NCBI RefSeq assembly: GCF_014898055.3 | Contig: NW_023603184.1 | Span: forward strand, 117,418,615-117,482,614 | Direction: 5' to 3' | Source: Talpa occidentalis | Taxonomy: Eukaryota > Chordata > Mammalia > Eulipotyphla > Talpidae | DNA length: 64,000 bases | In this document: one piece after another, positions 59,349 to 64,000 of the stretch | Position numbering within the stretch: position 1 is the stretch's first letter | Layout: the number at the start of each line of letters is the position of its first letter | Translations under genes and position numbers: made by a program | Notes under the pieces: model-generated | Seen by the model: only the letters and a program-made list of their open reading frames with translations | Told to the model about the DNA's origin: nothing | Databases searched by the model: none

Positions 59349-61090
59349 AGGGAATCAAAAAAGAAAAATGTACTGATCACATAATTAACATTAATTATGT
59401 ACTGTATATATATCATTTTAAACACTTCAATCATGTATTCATATTATAGCTTCTTTGTTTAGTATAGGTTTTTTTGTATGCTGTGTATTGCCTTTTAAAA
59501 TGGGAAATACTTTTTAAGTTATTCATGAACTGTATATTCACCAGTGTGGCACTCAATGGTTTTTAAATAAGATTAGTATTATCTGTTTATAATGCCTGTT
59601 AATAAAAGAATTTACAGTTTGGTAAAATTGCTGCTAAACAATCATTGGATCACAATCCTCATCATATAAACCCATCAATAAAGAGATGAGTGAGCTTGAG
59701 GTTTCACACAAGCCATTTATTAAAGAAATAGTAATCTTTTCCTTTAGTTTTACCAAGTTTAGATTTTTTAGCACATTCTGTAGTACATAGTTCAACCTTA
59801 ACAGTTGAGTTTTCAAAAGTGAGATAAAAGTCTTAAAGTTCTGGTTGTAGTTTTTATCTACATAAATGTGTATATCAAAATATAAATGCAAATGAAGTAT
59901 TAGCAGTACTTAATCTTACTGTGCTATATAAAGTATATTCTAGACCAGCACACTTTGAAAGGATTTACCTTTCTGCAGCAATGAATTGTTATATACTAAG
60001 TGATGATAATGATAAGGCACGTAAATGATATTCCCACTGGAAATCTGCCCTGTGGTTCCCTTCTCCTATTCCTTACCATCCCTCCCCACCAAACTATATT
60101 AACTGAGAAGCTTTTCACCAGACTGTGATTTGGTAGTGGCTTACACCTATTTATATTTGTATTAATCGCTTACAGATTATACCTCACATTAACAATTACA
60201 TTACACTACAGGAGAAATGTTTTGGTATAGGCTCTTGCTTATTATCTTTGTTTTGCAAAATTATTCTAACTACTTGGAAAATATTCTTAAATATAGTTTA
60301 ACTCTTTCTGTTAGTAATATTAATCGTTTTCATCTAATCATCTAGGCAGCATTTAAATAGAGTTGAAAAATACTGTATTTATTTTATACCTTCTCACCAC
60401 AAAGTTTATGTTTGAATTATATGTAGATATGAGGGTTTTTGTTTTTTGTTTTTTTTTTTTTTGGCAATACTATACAGGTTGATGGTCATACAACTTTTGG
60501 ACTTTGTTATAATTCATTGTCTTGAGAAATTCAGCTGCATATTTTACAATCTTATGATATGCTGAATGCAATTTTTAACAAAGCACTGGAGCGCTTATTG
60601 CCAAGTTGGTTGTAATGAGGCACTAAGATAGGGTAAAATAAATGTACATGTCATGAAGAAAATATTTAAATCTTTCTCGAGAAGATTAAATAAACATAAG
60701 GAAATTTTACATTTAAAGGGATTATTTTTAAGTCAAGATAAAAATTCATTCATCTTGATTTCTTTTTCATATTTGAGGAAATAATTTATACCATTTTATG
60801 ATACAACTATGTGTAGCAATAATGTAGGAGATAGTAGCATACTGAGAGTGTATATACATTTATATCTTTCCAGGCCTGCAAGTTTATTTGACTTTGAACA
60901 GTGCTATCCCAGCAGCCAGTTGTTCCCAACCTACAAGTATTTTTAAAGAAGTTTTATGTTCACAGTGAAAGGAATGTTGACTTTGAAATTATGCATTTAT
61001 ATTAATGTCATTATACATACCAATGGGTATAGTAATTTTTACGCAAACTTGCTAAATATTGAGAGACTAAACTTCTAAGTTAATAAATGA
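59349..61090 (+). other. MOB4: MOB4 3'UTR and candidate poly(A) signals
   Basis: AT-rich, repeat-poor sequence following the MOB4 stop. AATAAA hexamers lie at 59601-59606, 59677-59682, 60637-60642, 60689-60694 and 61082-61087. The first would give a 3'UTR of about 270 bases; use of later signals would lengthen it to about 1.7 kb. Which are used cannot be told from sequence. I see no SINE inside 59349-61090, which fits with transcribed 3'UTR, but this is only suggestive. Confidence 0.55.
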
Positions 61091-62600
61091 TATATAGCAA
61101 TGTAGGTGTTCTCTCTGGTGTCTCACAATGGATTTCTGTTGCTTAACTATTAGCGAGCATTTGAACTACAGCAGTAGCTGGGATTGATGATGTAGCTAGT
61201 ATTTTAAAACACATTTTGAATAATATGGCTTGGTGTTAATGGGGAAATAACATAAGATTTTTTTTTTCTTATTCATTCCATCTTCCCTGTACTGTGTGTT
61301 TGGAATTGATCATAAAAAAAAAAAAAAAAAAAAATTCCCCAAAAGAAAGCATCATCTTGTAGTCTTGCTTTTTTGTATTCATATTGGTCTCATTCCTATT
61401 CATTGCATTGTGGAGTTGACTCACTATGTTAGTTAAGACCTAAATGAAATAATAACTTTCTCTGTAATACTGTTAGTAGAATTTTGAAACTATACACTTA
61501 TGTACCTAAGCAATATTAAAAAACTTAATGAGCCCTGCACACCATTGGTTTATGAGTTAAGTGAAAAGGGGGAAATAGAAAACATAGTACTGTTCTATAA
61601 GGAATTTAGAGCCTGCTTTTTGTTTGGATTATTTTATGTAGATCCAAAAGTTCAATTTTTTTCCAAAAAATTATTTTGTCTTGAGGTATTTGTAGAAGTT
61701 CTTCAGTTAAACTTTTAACAAGTTAACACTTCTTAATGTCAGAAAAAAATTTAAAATCCATGACTATATTGTTAACAAGGATTGTGTTATGGTTATCAAC
61801 ATATTTACTAACTGATAACAGATTTATTGTAACAGAACTAATTTTTTCCTTGGATATAAATTCAGGATATTTATTTTTAATTAGAGTACCTCATTAGAGA
61901 GGTACTTTGCCCTACCTCTCTAGTGATGACTTTTTTCCCCACTACAATACTTCTGTAGTTTTGTTTACACAGTTAAGTGCTATATTTTATTTTTTAATAC
62001 TTCTTAAATTTGCTAAACATTTCTTAGCGTAGTTCTTCCATGCTATGCAAGTGTTTTAGTAAAAGTTGATTTTCATTTCTTGGATGCAGCTAATTGTTAA
62101 CAGACACTGCAGATATATTGGTACAACATGTTTAACTGTTTTGAGATAACAGACACTACAGATATATTGACACATGTTTAACTGTTTGAGATGGTCAAAT
62201 ATCCCAATGTTTCCTGGAATATATTTTATAGAGCAGTTTATAAAACCAGAAAACTATCAAGTAATCTATTAGTGGGTTAGATTATTTGTCTAAAAAGGTG
62301 AATGAGATGCCTCACTGTTAACATTTGGGGAAGCACAGATATTTTATATGTGCTTGGAATCTAATTGCGGTACTTCATATATTTGATTTTTCTGCTATTT
62401 ATTGAATCTTTTTTCTTTTTCTTAGTATATAAAGCGTCATATTAAGTGTGGAGCATAATGTAATAAGCAAAGCAAATACTGAGTATTCAAAATGATAACA
62501 TCAGGAGATAATCAACATCCTGAATTTACATCCAAGAAGATTATATGTCCATTTGGTGTCTGATATGATTTGAGGGTTATTATAACATCATTCAAAATTA
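61091..62600. other. AT-rich MOB4 downstream flank
   Basis: No exon or interspersed repeat recognised. A poly-A tract lies at 61314-61334 and a tandem duplication at 62098-62191. RFTN2, the next gene in human, would lie farther out and is not seen. Confidence 0.5.
62098..62191 (+). repeat. tandem duplication, about 47-bp unit x2
   Basis: Units 62098-62146 and 62147-62191 share taacagacact, cagatatattg, catgtttaactgttt and gaga, differing by a few bases and two short indels. Confidence 0.92.
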
Positions 62601-62620
62601 GTAAGATAGTAATTTTTCTT

Positions 62621-62903
62621 TAAATATATATATTTTTAAAGATTTATTTATTTATACAAGCACTGGGTACAGTCAGAAACACGGGGAAGGTGAGAGAATT
62701 CGCCAGAGCCAGAGCGGGTAGCAGAGCAGGCAGAAGGACCGAAGTACACTGCTGAGGGGAGCAGTGGGCGGCAGGAGAGGTCTGCGCGCCATGTGGGACC
62801 TTCCTCCGGTGGCCGGGGAGCAGCTGGGGATCGAACCGGCGCAGCAGAGGCTGCGGGCAGCTTCGCAACCCAGCGCTCAACCGCTGCGCCACCGGGGAGG
62901 CCC
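62621..62903 (-). repeat. tRNA-derived SINE, type B, minus, near-consensus
   Basis: Complete CpG-rich copy (tacaagcactgggtacagtc ... ctgcgccaccggggaggccc). Approximate TSD aagatagtaatttttct (62603) and aagataattttttaa (62904). Confidence 0.95.
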
Positions 62904-63202
62904 AAGATAATTTTTTAATGACATCAAAATTTTATCCTGATTTTGATTGCTGCTATAAACCTTGGTAAAAGCAGATTATAATTCTGTATATAATATGTTT
63001 AACATTTTATTTCAGGTGGACCTCAAGAAAGCCACCTGTGTCTTGTATAACAAAGATAGTCACATAAAAATAGTAGCTTATGTTAGATTATAGGATTTTC
63101 TCTTTGTGACAGTGCCAAAGGAACATGCTTATACAATGTAAAACAATTTGCTGATTTTAAATATTCTTGGTTTTCATTAGTATCACCATCTAGAAGAAAA
63201 TG

Positions 63203-63222
63203 TGTATATATATATATATATA
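63203..63222. repeat. (TA)n microsatellite
   Basis: About ten TA units next to a SINE tail. Confidence 0.9.
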
Positions 63223-63224
63223 TT

Positions 63225-63507
63225 TTTTTTTTTTTAAGATTTTTTTTTTTTTCATTTGTGAATACAAGAACTGGAGTATAGGCCTGGCCTGCAAGGGGTG
63301 AGAGGATTTGCCAGAGACAGAGTGGGACACAGAACTGGCAAACTTGACTGAAATACACTGCTGAGGGGAGCAGTGGACGAGTCAGGAGAGGTCTGCTGCG
63401 CCATGTGGATAGCTCCCTGGCTGGCTGGGGGATTGAACTCTTGCTGCAGAGGTTGCAGATAGCTTCATAGTGCTGTGCTTTTACCGTTGCGCCACCAGGG
63501 AAGCACT
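63225..63507 (-). repeat. tRNA-derived SINE, type A, minus
   Basis: Diverged copy with T-rich tail, caagaactggagtataggcc, gaggtctgctgcgccatg, ending gcgccaccagggaagcac. Confidence 0.9.
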
Positions 63508-63635
63508 TTAATTCTTACTGATAGTGGTACTTTGAATTTTCTGTATTTACTTTGTGCCTCCCAGTCACACACACTTGCTTCATTTAAGTCTGATAGAAAA
63601 AATTGAGCAGATTACTATTTTCCATGCCCTCCCTA

Positions 63636-63833
63636 GGGGTACAGGCCAGAGGTGCAGGGGTGGGTTGAGAGGATTCGCCAGAGAGGAGCAGAACAGGGGG
63701 ATTTGCTGAAGTACACTGCTGAGGGGAGCAGTGGATGAGTCAGGAGAGGTCTGCTGCGCCATGTGGGTAGCTGCCTGGCTGGGAGTAGCTTGATAGTGCT
63801 GAAACTTAACCCTTTGCACCACCAGGGGGGCCT
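63636..63833 (-). repeat. partial SINE, type A, minus
   Basis: Starts at ggggtacaggccagaggtgc without the tail, and has internal deletions in the gacagagtgggga and B-box zones; ends accaccaggggggcc. No tail and no TSD. Confidence 0.88.
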
Positions 63834-64000
63834 TGTATTGATCTTTTGATAGCTAAGTACTTTGTATGAACTTGGGGTGGAAGAATATTTTCCAGACCTC
63901 TTTGTAAATAAAACAAAGGGAGAGTTTGTGGGTTCCTAGGCTCTACCTGTTGAAACTGACAACTGATTGAGAATGGGAAAGCCTGAATCTGGGTTTTAAA

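Overview
The window is nuclear DNA from a placental mammal. The evidence is a multi-exon, GT-AG spliced copy of the vertebrate gene MOB4 (phocein), an AT-rich and mostly intergenic background, decayed L1 tails, and ancient mammalian repeats (MIR, L2, a MER5-type hAT element, old LTR pieces). At least two dozen copies of a tRNA-derived SINE are present. I could not match this SINE to Alu, B1/B2, ERE, CAN-SINE, Bov-tA, CHR, PRE-1, Ves or the horseshoe-bat SINE as I remember them. The species is therefore a lineage with its own SINE family, possibly a laurasiatherian, and I do not name it. Two runs of exactly 100 N (27467-27566 and 53546-53645) are scaffold gaps of unknown true size and divide the window into three contigs.

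Contig 1 (1-27466) is a SINE-poor gene desert. It holds old LTR-like pieces (about 2438-2945, 5095-5400, 10165-10385), MIR/L2 fragments, three to four SINEs, and a GC-rich, CpG-enriched island at about 19480-20980. Three copies of an unnamed LTR-like unit, one of them inverted, lie between 19986 and 22915. Young 5'-truncated L1 tails with target-site duplications (TSDs) follow at 21478-21646 and 22917-23174.

Contig 2 (27567-53545) has no recognisable gene either. It is richer in SINEs and includes a three-copy TSD stack at 38755-39405. It also holds a tiny hairpin-ended retrocopy at 28774-28902, a twin-primed L1 at about 46040-46318, a longer L1 3' end at about 48935-49710, and an ancient element of about 1.4 kb (33860-35300) split by a SINE.

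Contig 3 (53646-64000) carries the only confident gene. This is the 3' part of MOB4 on the + strand: exons 4-8 of 8, encoding residues 76-225, with stop at 59346-59348, then AT-rich 3'UTR or flank. All four zinc ligands of the Mob fold are present. MOB4 is a subunit of the STRIPAK phosphatase-kinase complex. The first three coding exons, its CpG-island promoter and its usual neighbours HSPE1/HSPD1 were not found in the 53.5 kb placed upstream. The join across the second gap is therefore doubtful, or the gap hides a large segment. I saw no novel coding system. The unusual material is retrotransposon biology and scaffold structure.
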